Below the pieces are notes generated by a model. The model was not told the origin of the DNA. It saw only the letters and a list, made by a program, of their open reading frames with translations, and searched no databases. Of a DNA stretch of 64,000 bases, positions 10,230 through 21,944 are shown piece by piece (the first letter of the stretch is position 1; every line of letters starts with the position of its first letter). Position numbers and translations under genes: made by a program. Source of the stretch: Canna indica. Taxonomy: Eukaryota; Streptophyta; Magnoliopsida; Zingiberales; Cannaceae. Location of the stretch: contig CP136893.1 of the NCBI GenBank assembly GCA_034359265.1, positions 28,962,001 to 29,026,000 on the forward strand, in the 5' to 3' direction.

Positions 10230-11143
10230 TATATGTCGGAGTATTCTAATGACCTTTGGCTCATGTTGGACTAGTGCCCGCCTGTTTGATTCAATTCAAA
10301 CTCATACAAGTCCTATCTCAACAAAACTAAATAATTTGCTGAAATGTGAAAATTAACTACGAGGATCACTTTCGATTAATGGTTGGTAGAAGACAAGTGA
10401 GCACAACGACTCTTTTTTCAGTCGTTGTCCGAGCTCCTCTCCTCATACACATTGGCCACTCTTATAAATAGGTTTTATTTCATGTTCCTAATGATTCTAA
10501 TACTTCATTGAGTCAACCCTAGTGAGATTGAATCAAAATCCTTGACTTGAAACCCTAATTTTGAATCTCTCCACTACTTGAGTCTTCGCGCCCTTTTAAG
10601 CCATCAAAGCTTTTTAAATCATCCATTTAAGGCCTTGAATGGGAGGCAACAAGGAAGAGTTCCAATAGCATTTGCATACTCTTGAGCTTTCATTCTTTTA
10701 TTTTGTATTTGTTTCCATTTTTCATTTGCATGTATTTGGGTGCGTGGTGTATAGGACATACCTAGGTTGAATTATAATTATTATTCCTTTTGTATAAAGA
10801 TAGAGGCATCTCAAGGCCGGGTTCAGAAATAAGTATTTAGTGTACCATCCTAGAAGGACAATATTTACAATCGTGGAATTATGGAAATCATAAGCAGAGA
10901 GCTTATGTAGTGGACTTGATTGTAAGCCGATAATGTTATTTTGTTTGCGTTGTGAATTTGATTTGTGCATGCTTAGCAGTTATTTACTTGTCATAATCTT
11001 ATTTGCGAAGTGCTTATACCATTGGTGAAGTTTGAGCTAGTTAATTCACCTATAAAGTTTAAATTTCTAAGTTAATTTAAAAACTAGACACATATTATTC
11101 AACCCCCCCCCCCCCCTTCTTTTAGTGTGATATCTATAATATT
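10230..11143 (+). repeat. Ty1/copia LTR (left, 5'-truncated or diverged)
   Basis: It aligns along most of its length with the LTR at 57174-58243. Shared landmarks are CATTGGCCACTCTTATAAATA (a TATA box), CATCAAAGCTT, AGAGTTCCAATAGC, TAGGTTGAATT, TTTACAAT.GTGGAATT and GCATGCTTAGCA. A run of 14 C residues (11103-11116) precedes TTAGTGTGAT. The partial primer binding site TATTTGGTA follows at about 11140, as expected for a methionine-initiator tRNA primer. The first bases of the LTR are not recognisable. Confidence 0.65.
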
Positions 11144-11208
11144 TGGTACAGGAGTAATGTTGTAAACTTAGATTAAATCCTTTACCCTATACACATGACA
11201 TCTAACTT

Positions 11209-11278
11209 CACACTAGCTCAAGGGACTTATAGTCATGCACCTCTACCTTTTGATAGAAATAATTATGCATATTAAAAA
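11209..11278 (+). pseudogene. Copia gag, first 23 codons (split by the MULE)
   Basis: The ATG at 11209 opens a frame reading FTLAQGTYSHAPLPFDRNNY, the start of a UBN2/copia-type gag. The next conserved residues (Y-W-K) lie at the insertion site of the MULE, and the frame picks up after 26099. A TAA now replaces the tryptophan codon. The leader between LTR and ATG is about 65 bp. Confidence 0.6.
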
Positions 11279-11490
11279 GAGAAATTACCTAAATATATCA
11301 TGTACTTTGGGGTTTTTCGCATTTGTGGCATGTACTTTTATTTATTTCAATTAAATCATATACTTCTACATTTGTTTCAATGGAATCATATCATCTAATT
11401 TACGTCAACAGTCTCATTAAACCGATGATGTGGCTTGCTGACGTGTAATAAAAAATATTTCTTAAATATTAAATTAAAAACTAATCTTAA
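11279..11490. repeat. MULE left terminal inverted repeat
   Basis: It matches the complement of 25878-26090 along its length, with landmarks ATATATCATGTACTTTGGGG, TTTGTTTCAAT, CAGTCTC.TTAAA and GCTGACGTGTA. Small changes scattered over both copies show the element is not recent. Confidence 0.9.
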
Positions 11491-12334
11491 ATGGTTCCAC
11501 ACCTCTATCTCTCACCCTACCGACGCCAAGCACCGCAAGCACCGCTGCCGTTGTCTCCTCCGACGGGCGCGCTGCAAGCACCGGGAGGCCACCGATGTCT
11601 CCTCCCATGTCGTCTTCTCCGACGGGCCTTGGTGCTGCGCATTTGCATGTGTGTGTGACGAGGTTTGCGACAACATTTACCCTTGATCCTCGTTTGCATA
11701 CTCCCAAGTACATATGCCATCCATCATGTCTTCTCGCCCTTTACCCTTCTCAGCAGCTCCAATTGCTCGTGAACCTTTCCTCTTCCTGTACCTCATTTTA
11801 AGCCCCCCTGCTTATCCTCGGAATCCTCCATTCATAGCATGCACTGCGCTGGAGGAGGAAGGAGTTACACTTGGGTGCTCCTAGCTAGTTTGCTTGAGGG
11901 GTGCTGCATCGGCCTGAAGAAGAGAATTTGTTATTCAAATCCTGTTTAGTTGTTAGCCTTTGCTCCACTATTATTCCAATTCCATCATTCCTGAGACTTC
12001 TCGTATCCAATTTATGGATCTCTATTTTTTTTAACAAAGATAAAAAGTTACAATAGGTGATCAGATCTCTAGGAAACATACTAGATGTTGCCACCAACTG
12101 TGCTACCCACAGTTGGCATCTATGGATCTCCATTTGCTTTTATATGCTGCATTGTTTATATTCATCCAGACCCAAATTATTCTCAAGATTTATATATATC
12201 ATCAAAGTTACACCCTAATTGTGTGCTACAACTTGGTCATCACTTAGGTAATCTTGGTGCAGGATTGGTGGTGCAGGATTCAGGATTCTGATTTTGTTGT
12301 TGACAAAGGTTTTATTGGGAGAGAGAGCTGCATC
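11491..12334. other. MULE interior, left part: unidentified captured-looking sequence
   Basis: A GC-rich block (11510-11700) with short open frames on both strands is followed by AT-rich, intron-like sequence to the CACTA 2 insertion point. The composition jump suggests a captured host exon and intron. I do not recognise a protein, and it is not the first exon of the heat shock factor as far as I can read. Confidence 0.4.
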
Positions 12335-12354
12335 CACTACTAGAATAATAGTTT

Positions 12355-12670
12355 TTAGCTACGGGCCTCACCGATGATCGCCTGTGTCGTCAGAAATATC
12401 CACAGCTTTTCGACGATCGCAGCGGTCGTGACTGATGTAACAAAATCAGCCATGGCTTGTATACGATCGCCTACAACCGTCGCTCATAGTCGATGGCGCG
12501 CACGGGGCACGAAATGAAATAAGTTAGTAGCCACGACTTAGCGAGGGCCCACAGGTCGTCGCTGATATAAATAAGTCATTAGCCACGGCTAATAGTGGGC
12601 TATCGCTAATATCGTAATTAACTACTCACGGTTTACCGACGGCTGATGGGCCATCGGTGAAAAGTCTTTT
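12355..12670. repeat. CACTA 2 left subterminal repeats
   Basis: Imperfect repeats built on CGATCGC, GTCGCT and GCCACGGCT in both orientations fill the 300 bp next to the TIR. They differ in sequence from the AGCAACGGC array of CACTA 1. Confidence 0.65.
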
Positions 12671-12782
12671 TATTTGCGTTCGTGCTTGTCCCCCTTCTTT
12701 CTCCCGCTCCCTCTTCTCTCTGATGTTCCTCCCTATTATTTAATGAAATTAGTTTAATATTAATTAATTAGTATTAATGGAA

Positions 12783-13015
12783 TCGTCCACTGAGGAATCA
12801 CATCGGAATCGTCCACTTTGGACTCATGCCGGAATCATCCACTATGGACTCGCGGCCAAATTGTCCATGGTGGACTCGTGCCGAAATCGTCCACAATGGA
12901 TGGACTCATGCCAGAATCGTTCACTTTGGACTCGCGCGAAATTGTCCACTGAGGACTCGTGCTGGAATCGTCCACTTTGGACTCTCGCGGAATCGTCCAC
13001 TTTGACTCGCACTGA
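12783..13015. repeat. 26-bp minisatellite in CACTA 2 5' region
   Basis: About eight to nine diverged tandem copies of a unit of the form GGAATCGTCCACTTTGGAC plus TCGTGCC. Read on the opposite strand it is the same unit as in CACTA 1 (6808-6972), and it is placed equivalently, upstream of the hairpin and TNPD. Short frames crossing it are repeat artefacts. Confidence 0.85.
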
Positions 13016-13145
13016 CGAGTCAAGTTTTAATTTTATGAAACCTTAGATTCGTTCAGGGGTTGTATGTTTGTGTAAACGAAGTAAATGATCTTTTATACGA
13101 CGTACAACCCTTGAATTATCCCTAATTGGATAATTTGGAAATATA

Positions 13146-13330
13146 GTTATTTATATTGCACTTAGTTTATTTTTTTAGTCATTATTTATTTTTTAATTTT
13201 GGCTTGTATCTCCCTTGTTCTCCGATACACACCCAGATAATATGCGTATTCGGAGAATTGTAGGGAGATGCTGCCGAAATTTAGAATAAAGTTAATGACT
13301 AAAAGAAATTCTAAGTGCAATATAAATAAC
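13146..13330. repeat. Long inverted repeat (hairpin) in CACTA 2
   Basis: Arms around 13146-13232 and 13245-13330 pair imperfectly; they contain TTCTCCGA..AC opposite GTATTCGGAGAA and ATTGCACTTAG opposite CTAAGTGCAAT. This is the orthologue of the CACTA 1 hairpin and lies in the same place before TNPD. Confidence 0.85.
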
Positions 13331-13522
13331 ATGAATCCTGAATAGAATAGGACCATCCCACATAAAGACATTACCTAAAGATATTATCAACTTTTTGACA
13401 GAACATGTCGGGCGATCGAAGTTGGATATACCGACGAATTCATCGTGGAGCTATAACGAATGAATTTTGAGTAGGCGTAACTTACTTCTTAAATTTCGCC
13501 TACTCGAATAAAAAATTCTTTA

Positions 13523-15470
13523 GAGGTGATAAAATCCGATGTCCGTGCCGGAAATGTTCGAACATAAAATTTTTGGACCGGGAAACTATCACAATGCATC
13601 TGTATACAAAAGGATTCACACCAAGATATTTTCTATGGAATTGTGACGGGGAGTCACGTTAAGTCGGGACGTCGAGCAATCCTGTTGTCCAAACTCATGG
13701 TGAATCTTCTTCTAATCCACCTAATCCTTATAGAACAATGATTCTGGATAGTCTTGGAGGACGGTTCCATTCAAATGATAATATTGAGTCAGTTATTAAG
13801 ATGGTAGTGCCACTAGATGCTATGACAGTTGAAGTTACTGAAGAACAACCTGCGATACAGATTGAATTACCGAATAAGGAGGCTGCAGAATTTTACGAGA
13901 AGTTGAAAGCTGCCGATGAACCTTTGTATGAGAATTGTCCTAATTATACAAGATTTTCGACAATGACGCAACTCCTGAACATCAAGTCCGATTGTAATAT
14001 CAGTGGAGTTGTGTTTGATCGGATTGCAGGCTTTATAAATGGTATGCTACCTCCAAATAACAAGTTTGAGCCAACTTTTTATAAGCAAAAAAGTTGATGA
14101 GGAAATTAGGGCTTGGGTACGAAAAGATACACGCGTGCCCAAATAACTGTATTTTATATTATAAAGAAAATGCACAGTTAGAGCAATGCTCGGTATGTGA
14201 ACATCCTCGTTACAATGAGAAGAAATCGGTCCTTCAAAAAAGGTTATTCATGTCGGAAAAGACTGCCCCCTATATAAGTTGGCATGAAAGAAGTCGTGAT
14301 GATACACTAATGACTCATCCATCCGATCGTGAAGCATGAAAATATTTGGATAGGTGTTATCCTTCAATTGCTATGGAGACTAGAAATAGCAGGTTGGGAT
14401 TGTGCACAGATGGTTTTTATCCGTTTGGTAATTCGGCAACTCCGTATTCAGTATGACATGTGTTGTTAATAATTTATAATTTGCCGCCCTCAATGTATAC
14501 AAAAGATGAATTTATCTATCTTTCGATGATTATTCCGGGTCCTAGGGGTCATCGCAAAGAAATTGACGTGTTTCTCCGACCCCTAATTGATGAACTGAAA
14601 ATATTGTGGGTTGAGGGAGCTGTCACTTATGATTGTCACCGGAAGCAAAACTTTACTTTATTAGCTGCTATATTATGGACAATCAATGATTTTCCCGGCT
14701 TATGACATATTTTCTGGTTGGAGCATGCATGGGCGACTCTCTTGCCTGTATTGCATGGAACACTCAAAATCATTTAGTCTTGAGAACGATCGAAAAATTT
14801 CCTTCTTTGATTGTCATCGTCGGTTCCTACCGTCTAACCATCAGTATCGAAGGAATCGTGACAAATTTACCAAGGGTAGAGTCGAAAGAGATGAGCCACC
14901 ACCGATGTTGTCTGGTGAACAGATGTTAGCACGTGTTCAATTGCGGGATTACTTTTGGTCGGAATGTAAGAATTTCAGGCTTTGGTCAAACACATAACTG
15001 GGTAAAAAAAGTATGTTTTGAGAATTGCCGTATTGGAGTTCATTACTGATTCGACATAATTTGGACGTCATGCACATTGAAAAAAATATGTTTGATAATA
15101 TTTTTAACACCGAGATGGATATTTTCGGCGAAACTAAAGATAATGTGAAGGCCCGACATGAAGCGAAAATACTTTGTAAGAGGCCTGAGTTAGAGTTGCA
15201 AGAGGTCAACGGATAACTTCATAAGCCAAAGGCGTCGTATGTGTTAAATAAACAACAGATGAAAGATGTGTATCAATGGATCAAAGAACTCAGATTAGCC
15301 GATGGATATGCTTCTAACTTATCTCGATGTGTAAACGTCGATGAATGCAAAATATCAGGGATGAAGAGCCGCGATTGTCATGTATTCATACAGAGATTGC
15401 TTTCGGTCGCGTTTCGAGATCATCTACATGATAAGATTTGGGGTCCGTTGACAGAATTAAGTATGTTTTT
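13523..15470 (+). pseudogene. CACTA 2 TNPD-like transposase, broken
   Basis: Homology to the CACTA 1 TNPD runs from GTGATAAAATCCGATG, where the ATG has been lost, to IWGPLTELSMF near 15470. The Transpos_assoc domain, then the Transposase_21 core segments (LGLGYEKIHACPNNCILYY, SVCEHPRYNEKK, CLYCMEHSKS, LIRHNLDVMHIEKNMFDN), are all recognisable across several frames. Stops occur near 13662, 14097, 14338, 14455, 14703 and 15215, with frame changes between. It cannot encode a full transposase. A stretch present in CACTA 1 between the cysteine knuckle and the RLFMSEK segment is shortened here. Confidence 0.9.
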
Positions 15471-17631
15471 ATGGAAAGACGGATTTGGGGATCGTTGACA
15501 GATTTGGGGTCGCTCATGCGAAGGTAGCCATTTTATGGAAAGACGGCTGAGTGGTCGCGTACCACAATGAGGCGAGATGTTTGATACAACCGTCTGATAT
15601 ACCACGTATGAGAAGGAGATGTACACGATAGTGCTGGCTGTGAAAGACTGGAGTCACTATTTGCTCGGGAAGGAGGCGCTTTACGAATAGGCCACTCTGA
15701 TCAACAAGCCCCTTTAGTATCTACAGAAGCAGTCCAAGCTTCTAGAGGCGCATCATATGAAGTGAGTTTCAGTTTCTGCTAGTGATCAAGTACAAGAAAA
15801 GAAGGGCCAACGACGGTTGTTCTGTCCAGACTCCCGTTTTTTATAAGTAAAGCGCCGCAACTGCTCTTTCTACCACTTTTTTTTTACTTCATGGACTTTA
15901 CGATGGAGTATGTCAGGCAAAGAAAGGCGTCTCGCGGTCCTTCATGACGCCAAAGTTGGATTAGACTTTGGCTCTGGCTCACTTGGAAAGGCATTCTTAT
16001 TGGCCCAGGATAGAAGCAAATGTCCAACGGTGATGAGTTGTGTGTGCTCTATGCAGCACGTCGAAGCTGTCCAACAGGAAGTTGGGGCTTTATCAACCCA
16101 ATACCTTCCTGGCCATGGGAAAGGCATAACCATATATTTCGTAGGACGATTGCCCCATCCCAACAAGGGGGGAATAACAACGTTTTTGTCATAGTCGACC
16201 TTTCAGATTTAGTGAGATGGCCATTTTGTACCAGGTTGATTCGCTGGCCGAATTCTGTTTCAAAAATGTAGTGGTCTACTTCTGTCTTTATCAAAAATAT
16301 GCTGCAATCTTCAATCATCGTTCATTGAGCGCTTTCTCTCATATGCCTTCGGAGTATGCCTTTGTGGCCGTTAACGGGAGTAAATGAAGAGGAGTTTTAC
16401 ACCCGCACCTCCTATTTCTTATCGGCTTATCAAAGTCAAAGCGGCCAGCTTATTTGGAATGGGTCACCAACGGTTCAAATGTTGAGAATCTAAGATCGGG
16501 ACCACGGGAAAACAAACCCGTCGTTCATTCAATACTGCGAAAATCGGAGCACGCATTCGTCGACCGACAAAAGTGCTTTTTTAGTTTGTTATGGGTTTCA
16601 ACCAAAGGCCCCTATTGACTTGGTAGCATATGGTTCGGACGATGGTTGTGTCCTGAACCCAGTCAGTGGCACATCTCCTAGAGAAGTTGCTGAACAGCTA
16701 CGAGCCATGAGTTTCCTGAAGAAAGCAGGTACCACCGGCAGGTTGCTGATATGAAGGAGAAAGCCCCTTTATTAGTAAGCCGGACGGATCCACTTTTGTC
16801 AGGTCTGTTGGGGAATCATCAAAGATTATGTGTGCAAAGATGTATCGAACTTCTTTCGAAGTGGAAAATAGTTAAGTGAAAATGAAAAAACTCCACTTTC
16901 CTTGAGCTGATCCCTAAGGTTGATAACCCGGAGGTCTTTGAAGCTATCTCATTGTGCAACGTGTTTATAACCAACATTTTGGTGAATCGGCTTAGGGAAA
17001 TGCTTTTTGAGTTGGTGGGTCCCTATCAGTCGGCTTTCATTAAAGGCAGGAAGATCAGTGAAAACATTCTTCTTACGGTGGGCTATATACTAAATAGGGT
17101 CCTCTCACTGTTCTATCTCATTCAATAACTAGTCAAAGGTCAAATACTGTACTCTCTGAAGGCACTTTCAAGTGCAATAATCGCTACGGCACTTTGCCTC
17201 CATCAACATCGAACCTTTTTGTCTTCTCTCCCGTTGTCCTCCAAACCAAAACTATGACTGGATCAGTCAAGTCTAAAGCCCTACAGCTGGCAACTTTCAA
17301 CTATCTCACTGGCGTACGGGATGGAAAAACAAAAGAGGCGTCAGTTCTTTTCAATAGTAATCAAAACCTTACTATCGCTATAGGGTATAGTATTCCCCCT
17401 GGAACTTGCACAGGAAAGGATGTATATTTCCACTTTCGAAGAGGCAAGTGTGATAAAAAAGAGAATCAACAGCCAAGCCACCTCTAGCCTTGCTTTCGTT
17501 TCGCGTATCGTATTCCTAGCTCTCGCGATCTAATACTAGATGGCAAAAGACTGTTGCTGTGAGAACTCCCTCTTTCATCCAATAGTCGATATCTTTCCTC
17601 TACCGGGTGTGGATGGATAAAGGAAAACTTT
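15471..17631 (+). other. Foreign insertion replacing part of TNPD: chromovirus RH/INT, LINE RT fragments, possible mitochondrial DNA
   Basis: CACTA 2 homology stops at about 15475 and resumes at about 17632, with roughly 160 bp of the original missing. In between, on plus and out of frame: a gypsy RNase H piece (15605-15800; YEKEMYTIVLAVKDWSHYL-like), integrase zinc-finger and core pieces (15900-16760; GLYQP, HPNKGG.NNVFVIVD), then a LINE reverse-transcriptase piece (16900-17080; LIPKVDNPEVFEAISLCNVF, QSAFIKGR). The last 500 bp is unrecognised, with the even composition of plant mitochondrial intergenic DNA. Such mosaics of nuclear retroelement scraps are common in plant mitochondrial genomes, hence the suggestion of a mitochondrial transfer; that part is inference. 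Confidence 0.5.
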
Positions 17632-18810
17632 CATGCGAGGCATGAGTTGGTGGCCCCATTCAATATCGGTGGATGTACTTATTTGAAAGATACATGAATC
17701 GTCTGAAGAAAAAAGTAAAGAACACCGTCGCAGTTGAAGGTTTCATATCAGAACAATATATAATTCAAGAAATTTCAACATTCTGCTCATTTTTTTTGAA
17801 TCAACCATCAAGATAAGACTTAATCGTCTTCAACGAAATGAAGACGAGAGAGCTCCACCATCAGATGGTTGTTTAAATATCTTTTGTTACCCCGTTCGTG
17901 CTTTGTGTTCTCGTCCATCTCGATTCTTAAACGACGAAGAGTATCATTTGGCCTACTTGTACATTTTACTAAACTGTCCAAAGATTGAAAAGTTCATTGA
18001 AATATTTGATATTGAGATGGTGATAAAATACTCAATTTACATCGATGAGGAATTAGAAAAATTACGGAATCGTGAGTTCCCTAATTGGTTTCAAGCTTAC
18101 ATCACAAAACACAGAGGTGAAATAGATAACCAAATCTTTGAGTTTGCTAGCGGACCGACACGACATGTACAGTGTTATAACGGTTATTTTGTTAATGGAT
18201 ATAAATTTTACACACTTGAATATTCATCTACGAAAAAGACTATGAATGTCGAGGTATGCGTCAAAGGAACAACGTATGCTGAATGTGATGTTGACTTTTA
18301 CGGATGTAAATCAGTTGCCCTTTTTAAATGTCATTTGTTCGATACACGCGATAGGAGCATGAGAGTTCATCCAAAGTATAAATAGCTGGTCGAGGTCAAT
18401 TACAAATCAAAATTGGCTTCAAATGAGCCATTTATATCGGCATCTCAAGCTGAACAAGTATATTATATGCAATATCCATCTCGAAAGAAAGATATGGCAG
18501 ATTGGCGTGTAGTATGTAAGACTAAAGCCAGAGGAAAAATTGATCCAGTAGTTGGAGAGAATGAGCTAGCAGATGACTTCTATTAAGAAGAGGATCCTTC
18601 CGAAGTGGAACGAATTAGTCCAATACTCGAGGATGATGACACGGAGTTAGTTCAATTAGAAATAAAATACATTGATGACGACGATAATGAAGTTGAGGAA
18701 GGACAGAATGATGATGAAGGAGATCGAAGAAAAAGAATTTTAAGATTTTGATACAGAAGAACAAGAAGAAGAATATTACACGGATGATGATAATGACGAT
18801 GACGAATAAT
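17632..18810 (+). pseudogene. CACTA 2 TNPD C-terminal region (DUF4218 end, DUF4216)
   Basis: The alignment to CACTA 1 restarts at ATGAGTTGGTGGCCCC. The DUF4218 tail (YLFERYMNRLKKKV) is followed by a 160-residue frame at 17903-18385 (PKIEKFIEIFDIEMV, CYNGYFVNGYKFYT, AECDVDFYG). A TAG at 18382 interrupts it, then QAEQVYYMQYPSRKKD and an acidic tail follow to about 18810. About 20 residues present in CACTA 1 between DFYG and LKSV are missing. Not functional. Confidence 0.85.
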
Positions 18811-18896
18811 TGTAAATGTGAAGTATATATTCAATTATTAACTATATCTATTAATATATCATATATAATCTAATTATATTAAATTCTTATAGCTAT

Positions 18897-20581
18897 GGTT
18901 CAAGATATCAATTCTCGATGAGGCATTTCTCGTAGGACCCCCCGACGATTACCACCCGCCCCACCTGTACCCACTGACCCTTCGCCTTCCACCACCATCC
19001 CCCCACCTCCGGCCACTACCCCCCACCTGATCTGTCCATCGTTCCCTTACCTGATCTTGCCAACATCCCCTCACCTCCAGCTACCATCCCTCCACCACCC
19101 TCCGTAGATCCAGGACCGTCATCTTCGAGACATAGGCCATGAGGGCCTAACAGAATTCTCCCTCCACCACCCGAGGGAGAACTGCGCAGAGCAGTTAGTA
19201 TGCGCGAAAGATGGTAAGTATATGCATCAATTATTTCTATTAATTTATTTATAATTCAAAATATTATAATATAAATTTATATTTGGTGCAGATTTGAGCA
19301 AGAGGACGTCCCCCACACGATAGCGGGGACGATCCGAAAGTTTATGCACAGGGCGTGGCCTACATGGTCTCGCGTGCCTCGTGAGCATATGGATTTATTG
19401 TGGCGAGAGTTCACGGTAAGTATATTTATCAAATTAATGTTAATGTTAAATATTCATCAGTAATAATAATTTTTTTTTGAAGGCTCATTCTACATGGCCG
19501 GAGGACCAGACCACCTTTGTTGAGGATGCATGGGAGCGTGTTGCTCGTGCTCGCTATAACGGGTTGCTTCAGCAGACCCGTCAGACTGTGATGAGACAGT
19601 TGGGTGCCACACAGATAGAGCAGACTCGGGGACACGCTCCCGAGTGGATTCCTGGCCCTGTGTGGGACCAGCTCGTTGAGCGGTGGGACACGCCTGAGTG
19701 GCAGGAGGTCTCTCGGACTGCGTTGAAAAATCGCATATCCGGGGGGGGACGACACGGGGGCGTGCCACACTGGTGGCTCCATCTCTTTTGCAGTTCATGC
19801 ACGTCGTATGGTATGTATAATTTAATTATTTTTAATTAAATTATATATTGTGTATAATGATACTAATGTATTTGTTAATTTTCTAATGTAAGATGCGCGT
19901 GGCGGAGGACGGCATTGTCCAACGCCCGTCGATGATGGAGGTGTTTGAGCGCACCCACCATCGTCGAAGAGGAGCGAGGGACTACGTTGATAGCAGAGTC
20001 TCCATCACAATGCTAAGTATTTATATATGTCTATTTGATTTACACACTTTTTATTTATAGTTTATATATATTTAAAATATAAACACGTGTAGGAAACTTA
20101 CACGAGGAATGTGATCGAGCGTGGAGGCACATCGGGTGAGTTCGACGCAGGAGCTTGGGTGGAGGCCGTAAGTGGCTGGGAGCACGGTCGTGTTTATGGC
20201 TTTGCAGACAGTGGCCATACGAGTGCGGGTGAGCGGCCCTCGACATCTCGGGCGCAGGACCAAAGCCGGATAACGGCCTTGGAGTTGGAGCTCACCCAGC
20301 AGAGATAGGCGATGGAGGAGCAAAGGCTGGCGATGGAGGAGCAGAGGCTGGCGATGGAGGAGCAGAGGTTGGCAATGGAGGAGCAGAGGCTGGCCATGGA
20401 GGAGCAGAGGCGGATGAATGAAGAGTTGAGACAGATGATGCAGAACATGCATGCACTCCTCACTCATATTGCATCTCACTCTGGGCTTTTACCAATAATG
20501 TCGCAGCCGCCGTCCTCCTCGACCCAGTCATCGCTCCCGCCCCAATCGCTGTTGACTCCACCGCCTCCACCGCAGCTGTGA
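18897..20581 (+). pseudogene. CACTA 2 TNPA-like gene (Transposase_24 / Ptta type)
   Basis: Exon 1 (18897-19213) is proline-rich and broken. Exon 2 is about 19292-19415 (FEQEDVPHTIAGTIRKFMH) with donor ACG/GTAAGT. Exon 3 is 19483-19800 (WPEDQTTFVEDAWERVARAR; RISGGGRHGG marks a G-run expansion that shifts the frame). Exon 4 is about 19893-20015 (MMEVFERTHHRRRGARDYVD). Exon 5 is 20097-20581 (RGGTSGEFDAGAWVEAVSGW), with a TAG at 20306 before four to five tandem copies of MEEQRLA and a Pro/Ser-rich end. Each exon matches its CACTA 1 counterpart. The protein family binds the subterminal repeats. Confidence 0.85.
20312..20415 (+). repeat. 21-bp tandem repeat coding MEEQRLA
   Basis: Four to five near-identical 21-bp units (ATGGAGGAGCAGAGGCTGGC type) encode a heptad-length coiled-coil repeat in exon 5 of the TNPA-like gene. 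The 7-residue period would extend a coiled coil by whole heptads. CACTA 1 lacks the expansion. Confidence 0.9.
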
Positions 20582-20769
20582 GATTTTGGTTTATTGTAAA
20601 ACTTGTTTACCTCCGGTTTGGGGCTTAGATTGATGATATTTATATAAAACTTCTATGTTTGATTTCAAATGCATGTGTATGATGTTTTTTGATTGTAATA
20701 TGTGATTGAAAATAGGTTGTAGTCTATATATCATTATATACAGGAATTTATAATATTTTCATTTTTTTC

Positions 20770-21154
20770 AGTTATAGGATATACCTTTAGCGACTGCTAA
20801 CCCATGGTCGATCATCCCTAAGCCGTGGCTGAAAGCTTATCGTAAATGGCTGATGGCCTGGGCAACACCAAATATCAAGGTTGCTAATAGTATCACCAAC
20901 GGCCTTGGGTCGTGGCTTATGGGTTGGTATCAGTGACAGCCGACTATAGCCATCATTGATGTGTTTAAATCAGCGACAACGCCCGCGGCTGTCGCTGATG
21001 ATTATTTGTGACGGTCTCTCTCGGCCCTCACAACTTACCTGAGACGCCCACATCATTGACGGCTTTTCGCCACGACTGGCGCCATCCGTGATAGTTGTCA
21101 CCAACGGTTCAGCTACGGCTTCAACCGTCGGTGATGACGACAATTCTAGTAGTG
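20770..21154. repeat. CACTA 2 right subterminal repeats and TIR
   Basis: Diverged repeats around CACCAACGGC, CAGCGACA and TCGCTGATG in both orientations lead into the terminal CTAGTAGTG. Confidence 0.6.
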
Positions 21155-21629
21155 ATTATCAGCTTGTTAAGATACGTTGGCGGTCGACAAATTATTAATT
21201 CATTGGAGAAAACAAATCACTTTTGCATGAAGCTAAGTATATATGAAGAATCAAATTATATATTAATTCCTTGAAGAATCTTTCAGGGACCTAAGAACAA
21301 TAAATTGGCAGATGTGTTAATTTGATTGGCTAATTAGTTTTATTGCACTAGAGATTCAAATTAATTAAGGATATAGTGACAAGCTTCTTCAAGTTCGCCA
21401 ACGAGTTCATTAGGAAGGGCGATAAGCACTTGCTTTGCGAGATCCATAGTCGCACGACTGCTTCAGCATCGTCCGTGCCACTGTCGATCGTCGTCTTCAT
21501 CTCTATTCCCTCTCTACCACCACCAACATTTGGACGAACAGTATCTTGCCGACAACCATTGGCACGACGCTGGCACCTTATCTCGGCTCCTCGTCCTCGG
21601 GGGTACCAGCAAGACCACCATGAAGTGAT
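21155..21629 (+). pseudogene. Class B heat shock factor fragment, DNA-binding domain end (captured by MULE)
   Basis: After about 200 bp of intron-like AT-rich sequence, the plus strand at 21385-21450 reads FFKFANEFIRKGDKHLLCEI, the end of a plant heat shock factor DNA-binding domain (family pattern W-x-FANEFFRKGxKHLLCEIHRRK). The following 180 bp is linker. The sequence is cut at 21629 by the nested copia and resumes at 25332. The gene is broken and lacks its first exon, so it cannot encode a working factor. The parent gene in the same genome should be intact. Confidence 0.8.
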
Positions 21630-21944
21630 TGTTAAAGTGCTTATTCATACATCAGCTCTACACGTGTCAAGTCAATTGACATATCTGATAGTTAGCTTTC
21701 TGTTGTAATCAGTTCACCCGTGAAAACTAATAAACGAGTGCAACTGATCTAGTTTCTTCTAATTGATCTGTTTAGAGCTTTTCCTATTAATTGTTTGATG
21801 AACAATGTATTCTAGTTTTAGTTCATTCTTTCTAAAAGATCAATAAGATTGCTTTGCTTCTGTTTCGTTCATTTCTTCTTCTCTATCTACTTGATCTGTG
21901 TCTGCAAAAGTCAACATTGGTATCAGAGCTTGTCAAATGGAGAT

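Larger units (their letters stand above)
12335..21154 (+). mobile_element. CACTA (En/Spm-type) DNA transposon 2
   Basis: It starts CACTACTAGAATA at 12335 and ends TTCTAGTAGTG at 21154. The flanking triplets are ATC and ATT, so the expected 3-bp duplication has one mismatch and has probably decayed. Length is 8,820 bp. Genes are on plus in the order TNPD, DUF4216, TNPA-like, the same plan as CACTA 1 and clearly the same family. TNPD has lost its start codon, carries many stops and frameshifts, and is interrupted by about 2.1 kb of foreign sequence. It is a dead copy nested in the MULE. Confidence 0.92.

Noticed and set aside
11103..11116. Run of 14 C as a possible regulatory element
   Set aside because: Runs of C near the end of the LTR are usual in this copia type; it may also vary in length through sequencing error.
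17194..17487. 97-codon plus frame in the foreign block
   Set aside because: No recognisable domain, and surrounding sequence is broken retroelement scraps; not called a gene.
20055..20479. Leu/His-rich minus frames opposite the TNPA exon 5
   Set aside because: Shadows of the MEEQRLA repeat on the other strand.
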